From positions 174,894 through 238,893 of the forward strand of contig NZ_KQ954258.1 in assembly GCF_001519065.1 (NCBI RefSeq): a stretch of DNA of 64,000 nt, read 5' to 3'. The position numbers were made by a program, and so were the translations under genes. The notes beneath the pieces were generated by a model. The model did no database searches. It was given only the letters and a program-made list of their open reading frames with translations, and had not been told where the DNA came from. Positions 21,186-30,944 of this stretch are shown here, piece by piece (the first letter of the stretch is position 1; the number at the start of each line of letters is the position of its first letter). The DNA comes from Novosphingobium sp. FSW06-99. GTDB taxonomy: Bacteria; Pseudomonadota; Alphaproteobacteria; Sphingomonadales; Sphingomonadaceae.

Positions 21186-22055
21186 ATGACCACGGCAAGA
21201 GGCATATCGGGCGGCAGTCGCGCGGCGTTCTGGACGGTGTTCGCGATCCCGGCGGTGTGGATGCTGGCGTTTTTCGTGGTGCCTCTGTCGATCATCTGGG
21301 CCTACAGCTTTGGCCGCACGCTGGGGCTGACCGAGGTGGTGGTAACCGGCACGCCCGACAATTATGCGCGCGTGTTCGACCCGGTCTATCTGTATATCTT
21401 TGCCAAATCGCTGGTCTTTGCCGGCGCCACCACGGCGATCTGCCTGATCATCGGGTTTCCCTATGCGCTGGTCATGACGTTTGCCTCGACACGCGCCAAG
21501 ATTCTGTTGCTGCTGGCGATCATGTTGCCGTTCTGGACCAACCTGCTGGTGCGCACTTATGCGCTGATGGCGGTGATGCGCACCGAAGGCTGGGTCAACG
21601 AAGCGTTCGGCGTGATCGGCCTGGGGCCGTTCGAGATGCTGCACACCAATTTCGCGGTGGTGACCGGGTTGGTCTATGTCCACTTGCCGTTCATTGTCCT
21701 GCCGCTGTTTTCCACGCTCGACCGGCTAGACCGGTCGCTGATCGAGGCCAGCCTCGATCTGGGCGCGGGCCATCTGCGCACGATTTTTCAGGTGGTCATC
21801 CCGGTGGTCTGGCCGGGCATTCTGTCGGCAGTGCTGTTGTGCTTCATCCCCGCACTCGGCTCGTACCTGACGCCCGACTTGCTGGGCGGGCCCGACAGCC
21901 AGATGATCGCCAGCGTGATCGAACGCCAGTTCAAGCGTGCCAATGACTGGCCGTTTGGCGCCGCGCTGTCGTTCATGCTGATGTACCTGACCCTGGCGGC
22001 CATGGCCTGGCGCGCGCTGGCCGAACGCCGCGCCGCAGTGCGAGATCTGCGCTGA
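21186..22055 (+). CDS. potB: Spermidine/putrescine ABC transporter, permease PotB
   Basis: A 289-residue inner-membrane permease with six hydrophobic spans. The EAA loop is visible (IEASLDLGAGHLRTIFQVVIPVVWPG), as are LPFWTNLLVRTYALMAVMRTEG and ALGSYLTPDLLGGPDSQMI, typical of PotB/PotH. The ATG at 21186 (GGATG context) is chosen over an upstream in-frame TTG. The stop overlaps the potC ATG by one base. It is divergent from puuA, so uptake and first catabolic step share one intergenic control region. No binding-protein gene adjoins it. Confidence 0.93.
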   Translation: MTTARGISGGSRAAFWTVFAIPAVWMLAFFVVPLSIIWAYSFGRTLGLTEVVVTGTPDNYARVFDPVYLYIFAKSLVFAGATTAICLIIGFPYALVMTFASTRAKILLLLAIMLPFWTNLLVRTYALMAVMRTEGWVNEAFGVIGLGPFEMLHTNFAVVTGLVYVHLPFIVLPLFSTLDRLDRSLIEASLDLGAGHLRTIFQVVIPVVWPGILSAVLLCFIPALGSYLTPDLLGGPDSQMIASVIERQFKRANDWPFGAALSFMLMYLTLAAMAWRALAERRAAVRDLR

Positions 22056-22909
22056 TGCGCCTGTTCGCGCGCAAACGCGGTGACGCAGGACCGCTCGATT
22101 ATGCCGGCCGCTGGTCGCTGCGAAGCTGGGTCGCGGTGGTCCTGGTGTTCCAGTATCTGCCGCTCGCCAGCCTGGTGCTGTTCAGCTTCAACAATTCCAA
22201 ACGGACCATCCGCTGGGAAGGGTTCACGTTCGACTGGTATGGCCGGCTGGCCAGTGATGATGCGCTGATCGGCGCCTTTGCCAATTCGCTGACGATCGCG
22301 GCAATCTCGACCGTGTTCAGCGTGCTGCTCGGCACGATGGCGGCGATTGCGCTGTGGCGGTTCCGTTTTCCAGGCAAAGGCGTGTTCGACGGTGTGATCA
22401 CACTGCCCATCGTGATCCCCGAAATCTGCATGGGCGTGGCGATGCTGGTGTTCTTTGGCACGGTCGCGCCCTGGCCGCGCGATCTGGTCTGGCCGCTCGA
22501 CCTGGGGGCGATCACGATCGCGCATATCACGTTCAGCTTTCCGTTCGTCACGGTGGTGGTGCGCGCGCGGCTGGCCTCGTTCAACCGCGAGATGGAAGAG
22601 GCGGCGCGCGATCTGGGTGCCAGCGAATTGCGGGCGATGCGCGACGTGCTGCTGCCGCATCTACGGCCGGCACTGATTGCCGGGGCGCTGCTTGCCTTTG
22701 CCAGCAGCCTCGACGATTTCGTCATCACCTTCTTCACCGCCGGGCCGAACACCGTGACTTTTCCGGTGAAGATCTATTCGATGGTGCGCTTTTCCGTCAC
22801 CCCCGAAGTCAACGCCGCCTCGACCGTGCTGATGGCGATCACCATTGCGCTCACGCTGGTGGGCATGAAAATGCAGGGTACCGACATTGCCTCGACAGAA
22901 AGCCCGTGA
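22055..22909 (+). CDS. potC: Spermidine/putrescine ABC transporter, permease PotC
   Basis: A 284-residue second permease subunit with six hydrophobic spans. It has the EAA loop MEEAARDLGASELRAMRDVLLPHLRPALI and the PotC-like N-terminus YLPLASLVLFSFNNSKRTIRWEGFTFDWY. It pairs with PotB to form the membrane channel for polyamine import. Start and stop overlap the genes on both sides (potB by one base, potA by one base), which implies one translationally coupled operon. Confidence 0.93.
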   Translation: MRLFARKRGDAGPLDYAGRWSLRSWVAVVLVFQYLPLASLVLFSFNNSKRTIRWEGFTFDWYGRLASDDALIGAFANSLTIAAISTVFSVLLGTMAAIALWRFRFPGKGVFDGVITLPIVIPEICMGVAMLVFFGTVAPWPRDLVWPLDLGAITIAHITFSFPFVTVVVRARLASFNREMEEAARDLGASELRAMRDVLLPHLRPALIAGALLAFASSLDDFVITFFTAGPNTVTFPVKIYSMVRFSVTPEVNAASTVLMAITIALTLVGMKMQGTDIASTESP

Positions 22910-24015
22910 TGCTCATCCGCTTTGAAAACGTCACCAAGCGCTTTGGCAGCTTCATCGCGGTCGACAATGTCAGCCTGGATATTGCGGTGGGTGAATTCTT
23001 CTCGCTGCTCGGCCCGTCGGGTTGCGGCAAGACCACGCTGCTGCGCATGCTGGCGGGGCTGGAAACGCCCAGCGCAGGCCGCATCCTGATCGACGGGGTG
23101 GATATGGCCGGGGTCCCACCCAACCGCCGCCCGGTCAACATGGTGTTCCAGTCCTATGCGGTGTTTCCGCATATGACCGTTGCCGACAACGTCGCCTATG
23201 GGTTGAAGATTGACCGCGTGCCCCGTGCCGAGCGCGACAGCCGCGTGGCCGAGGCGCTGGCGCTGGTCAAGCTCGACGATTTTGCCCACCGCCGCCCCGA
23301 CCAGTTGTCGGGCGGCCAGCGCCAGCGCGTGGCGCTGGCGCGCGCGTTGGTCAAACGGCCCAAAGTGCTGCTGCTCGACGAGCCGTTGTCGGCGCTCGAT
23401 GCCAAATTGCGCGATGCGATGCGCGGCGAACTGGCGGCGATCCAGCGCGAGGTCGGGGTGACGTTTGTGATGGTCACCCACGATCAGGACGAAGCACTGG
23501 CCATGGCCAGTCGCTGCGCGCTGATGAACCGGGGCACATTGCAGCAAGTGGCCAGCCCCGGCGATCTTTATGAATTTCCCGCCAACCGCTTCGTCGCCGA
23601 CTTTATCGGGACCATCAACTTGTTCGAAGCCACGCTGGCGGTCGATGAAACCGACCATGCCATTGTCCGCACCCCCGCGCTCGACGCGCCGGTCTATCTC
23701 GGCCACGGGGTTACCGGCGCCACCGGCGCGCAAGTGTGGGTGGGCATCCGGCCCGAAAAGATCACCATGACCCCGGCCGACGCGCCCCGCCCGGCAGGCC
23801 CCGCCGCGATGCCCCACGCCAACCGGACGCCCGGCACGATCATGACCAGTGCCTATCTCGGCGCGGTCACGCTCTATGATATCCACACCAGCGGCGGCAC
23901 GCTGATCAAGGTCACCGCGCCCAATGGCACCCGCTCCGCCAGCCCGGCCCTGCCCGCCGGCACCCAAGTGTGGTTGCACTGGGAACCCGATGCGCCGGTG
24001 ATGCTGCTGGCATAA
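22909..24015 (+). CDS. potA: Spermidine/putrescine ABC transporter, ATPase PotA
   Basis: A 368-residue ABC ATPase energising the polyamine importer. Walker A GPSGCGKTT, Q-loop FQSYAVFPHMTV, signature LSGGQRQRVALARAL, Walker B VLLLDEPLSALD and the switch histidine in VTHDQDEAL are all intact. A C-terminal TOBE-type domain follows (VGIRPEKI and onward). It is the last gene of potB-potC-potA. A polyamine substrate rests on the PotB/PotC similarity and the neighbourhood; the family also includes other organic-compound importers. Confidence 0.93.
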   Translation: MLIRFENVTKRFGSFIAVDNVSLDIAVGEFFSLLGPSGCGKTTLLRMLAGLETPSAGRILIDGVDMAGVPPNRRPVNMVFQSYAVFPHMTVADNVAYGLKIDRVPRAERDSRVAEALALVKLDDFAHRRPDQLSGGQRQRVALARALVKRPKVLLLDEPLSALDAKLRDAMRGELAAIQREVGVTFVMVTHDQDEALAMASRCALMNRGTLQQVASPGDLYEFPANRFVADFIGTINLFEATLAVDETDHAIVRTPALDAPVYLGHGVTGATGAQVWVGIRPEKITMTPADAPRPAGPAAMPHANRTPGTIMTSAYLGAVTLYDIHTSGGTLIKVTAPNGTRSASPALPAGTQVWLHWEPDAPVMLLA

Positions 24016-24127
24016 AGGCCGCCCCCGATCGCCATTCGACCGCACGCACACGGCACGGCGGATCGTTTCGCGCGCTGCAAAATGGTGCTACGCACAAAAA
24101 TCACGCGCACCGGGACGGGATCTGAAA

Positions 24128-24949
24128 ATGTCGCTTTCTGAAGGTACTTCTTCAACCAAGGACTTGTTCGACACCATTTCCGCCGACCGATATGCTCAAA
24201 AGCATTCGAGCTATTTTGAAGTCTACGACCGCTATCTCGACAAATTTCGCGGCAAGCGCCCCACCGTTGTCGAAATCGGCGTGCAGCATGGCGGATCGCT
24301 GCTGATCTGGGAGAGATTTTTTGACGGCGATGTCGATATTGTCGGGCTCGACATCCTGGCCGATTGCCGGAAGTTTGCCGGTGGCAATGTGCGCATTTTC
24401 ATCGGCGACCAGTCCGACCCGGCATTCCTCGACGACGTGATCGCCGCCGTCGGGCAGGCCGATATCATTATCGATGATGGCAGCCACATTCCCTATCATC
24501 AGATCAAGACGTTCGAAGTGCTGTTCTACAAGCTGCTCAAGGACGGTGGCGTCTATATCTGCGAGGATTGTCACACCTCGTACTGGCCGCGCTATGGCGG
24601 CGGCCTGCGCAAAAAGGGCACGTTCATCGAATATGCCAAGCGTCTGTGCGACCAGCAGAATGCGTGGAGTTCGGAAAGCCGCAATCTGGTGGTCGATGCG
24701 GCCACCCGCTCGATCAAATCCATCGCGTTCTATTACAGCATCGTCGTGTTCGAAAAGGCGGCAGTCGAAGAACCGCAACTGGTCGAGGCCGGCAGCGCCA
24801 AGCTCGATCTGGAAAGCGCGTTCAAGGCCAGCGGCCTTGCCCGGCTGATACTGCCGCTCAAGCGCAGCGCCACGGTGCAGCGTCTGGTGCGCACCAACCC
24901 GGTGCTGTGGCGGCTGATGCGGCGCTTTCTCAACGCCAACCAGGGCTGA
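24128..24949 (+). CDS. SAM-dependent methyltransferase, class I, sugar or macrolide O-methyltransferase type
   Basis: A 273-residue protein. The SAM-binding motif I is VVEIGVQHGGSL (about residues 47-58), followed by IVGLDI and the acidic metal-type motif DIIIDDGSHIPYHQ, where the Asp-Asp-His arrangement resembles metal-dependent sugar O-methyltransferases of natural-product pathways. The C-terminus is charged and may sit at the membrane. It directly precedes the dTDP-rhamnose genes, so methylation of a sugar or glycan is a reasonable guess. The exact acceptor is unknown. Its base composition looks somewhat lower in GC than its neighbours. Confidence 0.75.
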   Translation: MSLSEGTSSTKDLFDTISADRYAQKHSSYFEVYDRYLDKFRGKRPTVVEIGVQHGGSLLIWERFFDGDVDIVGLDILADCRKFAGGNVRIFIGDQSDPAFLDDVIAAVGQADIIIDDGSHIPYHQIKTFEVLFYKLLKDGGVYICEDCHTSYWPRYGGGLRKKGTFIEYAKRLCDQQNAWSSESRNLVVDAATRSIKSIAFYYSIVVFEKAAVEEPQLVEAGSAKLDLESAFKASGLARLILPLKRSATVQRLVRTNPVLWRLMRRFLNANQG

Positions 24950-25169
24950 AAGTCTGACTGCAAATTCCGGCGTTGCCATAATTTTGTGAAGACGGCACCG
25001 GCCTCAACGCTGTTTTTGCTGCAGTGCAAACAGAGACTTGCCCAAAGCGGTTTTGTCGGGGTATGTCGGGGCGGCAAATCAATTGCGGGCTCTCGTCGGC
25101 TGTTGTCTGGCCTGTGCCCGACCGCGCAGTGCGACTTTTGCCATCGACCGAGGGGCATACGGCAAGCGC

Positions 25170-25733
25170 ATGGAATTCAAGACTTTTCCAATTCCGGGGC
25201 CATTTGCCGTCCTGCCGGTCCGCCATGGCGATGCGCGCGGGTATTTCTCCGAGATCTTTCGTGCCGACCGTTTTGTGCAGGCTGCGGGCCCTGTCGAACT
25301 GGTGCAGGAAAACCAGTCGCTCAGCGCGCAGGCAGGCACCATCCGCGGCTTGCACTTTCAGCTTCCCCCGGCCGCCCAGGGCAAGCTGGTACGCTGTGTG
25401 GCGGGCGCAATTTTCGATGTCGCGGTCGACATCCGGCATGATTCGTCCACGTTCGGCCAATGGGTGTCGGCCGAACTGACCGCCGACAACGGCCATCAAC
25501 TGTGGGTCCCGGCGGGTTTTGCGCACGGGTTCTGCACGCTGGTTCCCGATACCGTGGTCGCCTACAAAGTATCCGCCTATTACAGCCCCGAACACGACCG
25601 GGGGATCGCCTGGGACGATCCGGCGCTTGGCATCGTGTGGCCCGCACTGGCCGATGCCGCAACGCTGTCGGGCAAGGACCGGGTGCAGCCGCACCTGGCC
25701 GACTTGCCCCCGGTCTTCAGCGTAAAGGATTGA
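25170..25733 (+). CDS. rfbC: dTDP-4-dehydrorhamnose 3,5-epimerase
   Basis: A 187-residue cupin-fold enzyme, third in sequence of dTDP-L-rhamnose synthesis. Key features: [19 protein letters not shown] with the catalytic histidine in RGLHFQ, DVAVDIR, and the [10 protein letters not shown] histidine and [15 protein letters not shown] segments. Length matches the family. The ATG at 25170 begins the homologous part. It is the first of four consecutive rhamnose genes, with 220 bp of non-coding DNA before it that probably holds their promoter, though no clear one is seen. Confidence 0.95.
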   Translation: MEFKTFPIPGPFAVLPVRHGDARGYFSEIFRADRFVQAAGPVELVQENQSLSAQAGTIRGLHFQLPPAAQGKLVRCVAGAIFDVAVDIRHDSSTFGQWVSAELTADNGHQLWVPAGFAHGFCTLVPDTVVAYKVSAYYSPEHDRGIAWDDPALGIVWPALADAATLSGKDRVQPHLADLPPVFSVKD

Positions 25734-25737
25734 CGGC

Positions 25738-26793
25738 ATGCGGATTATCGTAACCGGCGGGGCGGGTTTCATCGGTTCGGCGCTGGTGCGCCATCTGGTC
25801 GGCGAAGGGCACGAGGTACTGACCATCGATGCGCTGACTTATGCCGGCAACCGCGCGTCGCTGCGCGATGTCGAGGCCAATGCGCGCCACCGCTTTGTTC
25901 ACGCCGACATCTGCGACCGCGCCGCGATGGAACAGGCCTTTGCCGCCTTCAAGCCCGAGCGCGTGATGCATCTGGCCGCCGAAAGCCACGTCGATCGCTC
26001 GATCAGCGGTGCCGCCGATTTCGTCCAGACCAATGTCGTGGGTACGTTCACCCTGCTCGAAGTGGCGCGCGCGTTCTGGTCGCAACTGCCTGCCGACGCC
26101 GCCGAGGCGTTCCGGTTCCTGCATGTCTCGACCGACGAAGTCTATGGCTCGCTGGGCGATCAGGGCCTGTTCCGCGAAGACACGCCTTATGACCCGTCGA
26201 GCCCTTATTCAGCATCGAAGGCGGCGTCGGACCATCTCGCCAAGGCCTGGGCGCGCACTTATGGCCTGCCGGTGGTGGTCAGCAATTGCTCGAACAATTA
26301 CGGGCCATATCATTTCCCCGAAAAGCTGATCCCGCTGATCATTCTCAACGCGCTGCAGGGCCGCGACCTGCCGGTCTATGGCGCGGGCGACAACATTCGC
26401 GACTGGCTCTATGTCGAAGACCATGCACGCGCGCTGGACATCATTGCCGCGCGCGGGCGGATCGGCGAAACCTACAACGTCGGCGGGCGCAATGAACGCC
26501 GCAACATCGATGTGGTGCGCCGCATCTGCACCCTGCTCGACGAGATCGTGCCCGCCAATGCCCCACGCGAAAGCCTGATCCGGTTTGTCGCCGACCGGCC
26601 CGGGCATGACGAACGCTATGCGATCGACGCCACCAAGCTGGAAACCGAGCTGGGCTGGCGCGCGCAGGAAACCTTTGACACCGGGATTGCCAAGACGGTG
26701 CGCTGGTATCTCGACAACGCCTGGTGGTGGCAACCCTTGCGCGAACGCTATGACGGGCAACGTCTGGGCCTGGTCAAGGATGCCGCGCAGTGA
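25738..26793 (+). CDS. rfbB: dTDP-glucose 4,6-dehydratase
   Basis: A 351-residue extended short-chain dehydrogenase. The NAD-binding [11 protein letters not shown] is at residues 7-17, the catalytic STDEVYGS holds the Thr-Asp-Glu set, and YSASKAASD gives the Tyr-Lys pair. It converts dTDP-glucose to dTDP-4-keto-6-deoxyglucose. It starts 4 bp after rfbC and overlaps rfbD by 4 bp. Confidence 0.96.
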   Translation: MRIIVTGGAGFIGSALVRHLVGEGHEVLTIDALTYAGNRASLRDVEANARHRFVHADICDRAAMEQAFAAFKPERVMHLAAESHVDRSISGAADFVQTNVVGTFTLLEVARAFWSQLPADAAEAFRFLHVSTDEVYGSLGDQGLFREDTPYDPSSPYSASKAASDHLAKAWARTYGLPVVVSNCSNNYGPYHFPEKLIPLIILNALQGRDLPVYGAGDNIRDWLYVEDHARALDIIAARGRIGETYNVGGRNERRNIDVVRRICTLLDEIVPANAPRESLIRFVADRPGHDERYAIDATKLETELGWRAQETFDTGIAKTVRWYLDNAWWWQPLRERYDGQRLGLVKDAAQ

Positions 26794-27686
26794 GACTGGT
26801 GGTGACAGGCGTGCACGGCCAGGTCGTGCGCGCGCTGGTCGAACGCGCGCCTGCCGGGGTGACCGTGGTGGCGCTGGGTCGCCCCGATCTCGATCTGGCC
26901 GATGCGCCCGCGATTGCCCCCGCACTTGCCGCCGTCGGCGCCGATGTGGTGATCAACGCGGCGGCCTATACCGCGGTCGACAAGGCCGAAACCGAGCGCG
27001 ACGCGGCCTTTGCCATCAACGCCACCGGTGCCGGGGCAGTAGCCGCCGCCGCGCATGGGCTGGGCGTGCCGCTGATCCACGTGTCCACCGACTATGTGTT
27101 CGACGGAGCAAAGCCCGCGCCATATGTCGAAACCGATCCGACCGGCCCGACCGGCGTCTATGGCGCATCAAAGCTGGCGGGCGAAGCGGCGGTGATGGCC
27201 GCGCATCCCGGCGCGGTGATCGCGCGCACGGCCTGGGTCTACAGCCCGTTCGGTGCCAATTTCGTCAAGACCATGCTGCGGCTGGCGGCGACGCGCGAAG
27301 AGCTTGGCGTGGTGGCCGATCAGGTCGGCAATCCGACCAGCGCGCTCGATATCGCCGATGGCCTGTTGCAGATCGCCGCCAATCTGCAGGCACGCCCGGC
27401 CGACCCGGCGCTGGCCGGTCTGTTTCACATGACGGGCAGCGGCGAAGCGAGCTGGGCCGGGTTTGCCGAAGCGGTGTTTGCCGCCAGCGCCGCCCATGGC
27501 GGGCCGGTCGCGCGGGTCAACCCGATTGCTACCACGCAATACCCTACCCCCGCCCGGCGCCCCGCCAATTCGCGGCTCGATTGCACGCGGCTGGCCACGG
27601 TGCACGGCGTGCGTCTGCCCGATTGGCGCGGATCGGTTGAACAAATCGTCGCGCGGCTGCTTGCTGCTGAGGAGACTATCGCATGA
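26790..27686 (+). CDS. rfbD: dTDP-4-dehydrorhamnose reductase
   Basis: A 298-residue short-chain dehydrogenase making dTDP-L-rhamnose. It starts at GTG 26790, overlapping rfbB as GTGA. The N-terminal nucleotide motif [13 protein letters not shown] is slightly unusual (family usually GxxGQLG). [13 protein letters not shown], the STDYVFDG element and the catalytic YGASKLAGE pair are typical. The overlap with the next gene is again 4 bp, so the operon is fully coupled. Confidence 0.95.
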   Translation: MRLVVTGVHGQVVRALVERAPAGVTVVALGRPDLDLADAPAIAPALAAVGADVVINAAAYTAVDKAETERDAAFAINATGAGAVAAAAHGLGVPLIHVSTDYVFDGAKPAPYVETDPTGPTGVYGASKLAGEAAVMAAHPGAVIARTAWVYSPFGANFVKTMLRLAATREELGVVADQVGNPTSALDIADGLLQIAANLQARPADPALAGLFHMTGSGEASWAGFAEAVFAASAAHGGPVARVNPIATTQYPTPARRPANSRLDCTRLATVHGVRLPDWRGSVEQIVARLLAAEETIA

Positions 27687-28561
27687 AGGGCATCATTCTG
27701 GCCGGAGGCAGCGGCACCCGCCTCTATCCGATGACCATCGCGCTGTCGAAACAACTGATGCCGGTCTATGACAAGCCGATGATCTATTATCCGCTGACCA
27801 CGCTGATGCTGGCGGGGATCCGCGAGATCCTGATCATCACCACCCCGCACGACGCGCCGATGTTCCGCAATCTGCTGGGCGACGGCAGCCAGTGGGGGCT
27901 GGACATCCGCTATGCCGAACAGCCCGAACCCAAAGGGCTGGCGCAGGCCTATACCATCGGCGCAGATTTCATCGGCACCTCGCCCAGTTGTCTGGTGCTG
28001 GGCGACAACATCTTTTTCGGCCACGGGCTGCCCGATGCACTGCAGCATGCCCGCGCCGGGCTCGCCAATGGCGGCGCCACGGTGTTTGCCTATCAGGTGG
28101 CCGATCCCGAACGGTATGGCGTGGTGGAATTCGACAGCGAACGCCGCGCGATCAGCATCGAGGAAAAGCCCGCCGTGCCCAAATCCGACTGGGCGGTCAC
28201 CGGGCTCTATTTCTATGACGCCGAAGTGGTCAATATTGCCGCGAACATCCAGCCTTCGGCGCGGGGCGAGCTGGAAATCACCGACGTCAACCGCGCCTAT
28301 CTTGCTGCGGGCAAGCTGAATGTCGAAGTGATGGGGCGCGGCTTTGCCTGGTTGGACACCGGCACGCCCGACAGCCTGCTCGATGCCGCGCAATTTGTCG
28401 CCACGCTCGAAAAGCGCCAGGGCATGAAGATCGCCTGCCCCGAGGAGATCGCCTGGCGTACCGGCCTGATCGACGATGCCACGCTGGGGCGTGCGATCGA
28501 CCGATTGGGCAAGGGCGATTACGCCAGGTACTTGCGGCGCATCGCGGGTGGCGCACGCTAG
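27683..28561 (+). CDS. rfbA: Glucose-1-phosphate thymidylyltransferase
   Basis: A 292-residue nucleotidyltransferase that starts the rhamnose pathway, joining glucose 1-phosphate and dTTP. The N-terminal [16 protein letters not shown] loop, [26 protein letters not shown] (metal Asp) and [20 protein letters not shown] are diagnostic. Length matches RmlA. It closes the rfbCBDA operon. Confidence 0.96.
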   Translation: MKGIILAGGSGTRLYPMTIALSKQLMPVYDKPMIYYPLTTLMLAGIREILIITTPHDAPMFRNLLGDGSQWGLDIRYAEQPEPKGLAQAYTIGADFIGTSPSCLVLGDNIFFGHGLPDALQHARAGLANGGATVFAYQVADPERYGVVEFDSERRAISIEEKPAVPKSDWAVTGLYFYDAEVVNIAANIQPSARGELEITDVNRAYLAAGKLNVEVMGRGFAWLDTGTPDSLLDAAQFVATLEKRQGMKIACPEEIAWRTGLIDDATLGRAIDRLGKGDYARYLRRIAGGAR

Positions 28562-28917
28562 GCCGGCAAAACGGCGGTTGCGATTATGTTGCCATGCGGT
28601 AGAAACAGGCCGCTGCAAACGGGGTCTGCCAGGTATCGATCACGCGCCTGCCGGGGGAAACGGTCTCATGGAAATTTGGCAGGACTGTGCGATAATGCTG
28701 CAAGGCATTTCGATCGGGATTTGAACCAGCCCAGTTGCTATTCGACGGACATGGGAACACCCGTATTCGGAACGGATGATAACAGGATTGCGGCGACGAC
28801 AGGTGTGACACTTCGTAGCTGATAATTTGTCACAGCCGCCCAATACTGATCCACAGGGTGCCAGGCCCCACACGGATCAGCGCACATTGACGAGTAGTTC
28901 GGAGATCGATCTGTATC
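28562..28917. other. Intergenic region with a possible regulatory dyad
   Basis: No gene is visible in these 356 bp, which look less GC-rich than the flanking coding DNA. TGTGACA at 28804-28810 is repeated as TGTCACA at 28828-28834, centres 24 bp apart. A GATAAT hexamer lies at 28691-28696 but lacks a good -35 partner. The region probably carries the promoter of the acylation cassette starting at 28918. Confidence 0.4.
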
Positions 28918-30684
28918 ATGCGCTATGAAGCTGCAACGCTCGATTATTTCGCTTTGCTCAAGGAAGGCAAGACAATCGCCTTGCCCGAATCCGCCCGGAC
29001 GATTCGCCTGGCCATTCTCGCCGATTGTGCAACGCAGCAACTCGGCACATTCCTCAAGACACTGGCCGCGCGCAACGGGGTGCGGCTGGAGATTTACGAG
29101 GGCGGCTATGACGCCATCGATCTCGACATCCTGAACCCAGCGTCAGACCTCTACGCGTTCGACCCGGCTTATGTCATCGTGCTGATGACCGAGGAAAAGC
29201 TGAAATCCCGGTTGTACGAAGCGGCCGATCGCAGCGCCTTTGCGGGCGACACCATCGCGCGTATCCGTGGCCTGTGGCAGGCCTTTGCCGAGCGCAGCGG
29301 CGCCACCCTGATCCAGTCGACCTTTGTGCTGCCGACAGAGCGCGCCTTTGGCAATTACGAGCTGAAGGCAGCGGATTCGGTTGGCGCGATCGTGGCCGAA
29401 ATCAATCACCAGTTGGCCGTGCAAAGCCGCGAGGCAAAGAACGTGCTGCTCGCCGATGTCGATTTTCTGGCGGCGGGGATCGGTCGTCTGCAATGGCGCG
29501 ACCCGCGCATGTGGAACATGGCCAAGATCCCCTGCCGGCTCGACCACCTGCCCGCGCTGGCGCAATCGCTGCTCGACGTACTGCTCGCCGCCAGCGGCCT
29601 GTTCACCAAATGCGTGGTGCTCGATCTGGACAACACGCTGTGGGGCGGGGTGATCGGCGACGACGGGCTCGACGGCATCCAGCTTGGCGAATTCGACGAG
29701 GGCGAGGCCTTTGTCGGCCTGCAGAAGTTTGCCAAGGAACTGAAACGGCGCGGCGTGATCCTGGCCGTGGTCAGCAAGAACGACCACGCCAATGCCATCC
29801 TGCCGTTTGCCGAACATCCCTACATGGTGCTGCGTGAAGACGATATTTCGGTGTTCGTGGCCAATTGGGAAAACAAGGCCGACAATATCCGGCTGATCCA
29901 GAAGACGCTGAACATCGGGTTTGATTCGTTCGTGTTCCTTGACGACAACCCGTTCGAGCGCAATATCGTGCGGACTTATCTGCCCGATGTGATCGTACCC
30001 GAACTGCCCGAAGATCCCTCGCTCTATATCGATGCGATCGCCCGGCTCAACTTGTTCGAGACGGCGTCCTATTCCAAGGCCGATCTCAGCCGCGCCGACC
30101 AGTATCGCGAAGAGGCGCAGCGCGAACTGACCAAGGCGCGCTATGGCAGCATCACCGACTATCTGGCCTCGCTCGACATGGAAATCCGGCTGGAACGGTT
30201 CAGCAGCTTCAACCTGCCGCGCATCGCCCAATTGATCCAGCGCTCGAACCAGTTCAACCTGATGACCCGCCGCTATGGCGAGGCGGCGTGCGAGGCGCTG
30301 ATGCATGCGCCCGACGCCGTGCCGTTCACGCTGAAACTGGGCGACAAGTTCGGCGATTACGGCCTGATTTCGGTGATCGTGCTCAAACATGACGGCGATG
30401 ATCTGGCGATCGACGAATATCTGATGAGCTGCCGCGTGTTGCAGCGCGGGGTGGAGAATTTCGCCATGAACGCGATCTTTTCCTATGCTGCCCGGATCGG
30501 CGCAAAGCGGGTGACGGGCCGTTATATTCCCACCGCAAAGAACGCCATGGTCAAGAATTTCTTCGGTACTTTCGGGTTTGAAATCGAAGCCGACGAAGGT
30601 ACCGCGGGCGTGCGCTGGGCGCTGGATGTCGATCGCTATGAACCGCGCGAGGCGATCATGACCGTTGCCGTGAACGAGATTTGA
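28918..30684 (+). CDS. FkbH-like HAD-IIIC protein
   Basis: A 588-residue protein. The N-terminal domain (to about 220) has the SGNH-like layout found before FkbH domains (AILADCATQQLGTFLKTL). The HAD domain starts at CVVLDLDNTLWGGVIGDDG, with the nucleophile motif DLDNT at residues 236-240, and includes AVVSKND and DDNPFER. The C-terminal part is GNAT-like (LGDKFGDYGLISV). Characterised FkbH proteins load a glyceryl group from bisphosphoglycerate onto an acyl carrier protein. The next gene is an ACP, which fits the same reaction here. The final acceptor is unknown. Confidence 0.85.
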   Translation: MRYEAATLDYFALLKEGKTIALPESARTIRLAILADCATQQLGTFLKTLAARNGVRLEIYEGGYDAIDLDILNPASDLYAFDPAYVIVLMTEEKLKSRLYEAADRSAFAGDTIARIRGLWQAFAERSGATLIQSTFVLPTERAFGNYELKAADSVGAIVAEINHQLAVQSREAKNVLLADVDFLAAGIGRLQWRDPRMWNMAKIPCRLDHLPALAQSLLDVLLAASGLFTKCVVLDLDNTLWGGVIGDDGLDGIQLGEFDEGEAFVGLQKFAKELKRRGVILAVVSKNDHANAILPFAEHPYMVLREDDISVFVANWENKADNIRLIQKTLNIGFDSFVFLDDNPFERNIVRTYLPDVIVPELPEDPSLYIDAIARLNLFETASYSKADLSRADQYREEAQRELTKARYGSITDYLASLDMEIRLERFSSFNLPRIAQLIQRSNQFNLMTRRYGEAACEALMHAPDAVPFTLKLGDKFGDYGLISVIVLKHDGDDLAIDEYLMSCRVLQRGVENFAMNAIFSYAARIGAKRVTGRYIPTAKNAMVKNFFGTFGFEIEADEGTAGVRWALDVDRYEPREAIMTVAVNEI

Positions 30685-30695
30685 CAGGACCCGAC

Positions 30696-30941
30696 ATGAC
30701 TGCAGATGCCATCAAGCACCAACTGACCGACATCTTTCGCGACGTGTTCAACGACCCCACGCTGGAAATCACCGACGAGATGACCGCCGATGATGTCGAT
30801 GGCTGGGATTCGCTGACGCATATCAACATGATCCTGGGGGTCGAGCAGGGCTTCGGGATCAGGTTCTCGATCAAGGATGTACGGGCGATGCGCAATGTCG
30901 GCGAACTGGTCCAGGCCATCGCCAAGAAGCGCGCAAACTAG
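30696..30941 (+). CDS. Acyl carrier protein
   Basis: An 81-residue acidic four-helix protein. The phosphopantetheine site is DGWDSLTH, with Ser39. The ATG at 30696 follows ACAGGAC; this is 11 bp after the FkbH stop. A dedicated ACP beside FkbH-like and MBOAT genes suggests it carries the acyl or glyceryl group made by the FkbH protein for transfer across or at the membrane. Confidence 0.9.
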   Translation: MTADAIKHQLTDIFRDVFNDPTLEITDEMTADDVDGWDSLTHINMILGVEQGFGIRFSIKDVRAMRNVGELVQAIAKKRAN

Positions 30942-30944
30942 CGC

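Noticed and set aside
19651..24015. A complete gamma-glutamylputrescine (Puu) pathway
   Set aside because: Only the PuuA-type synthetase is seen. No oxidase, aldehyde dehydrogenase or hydrolase of that route is present here.
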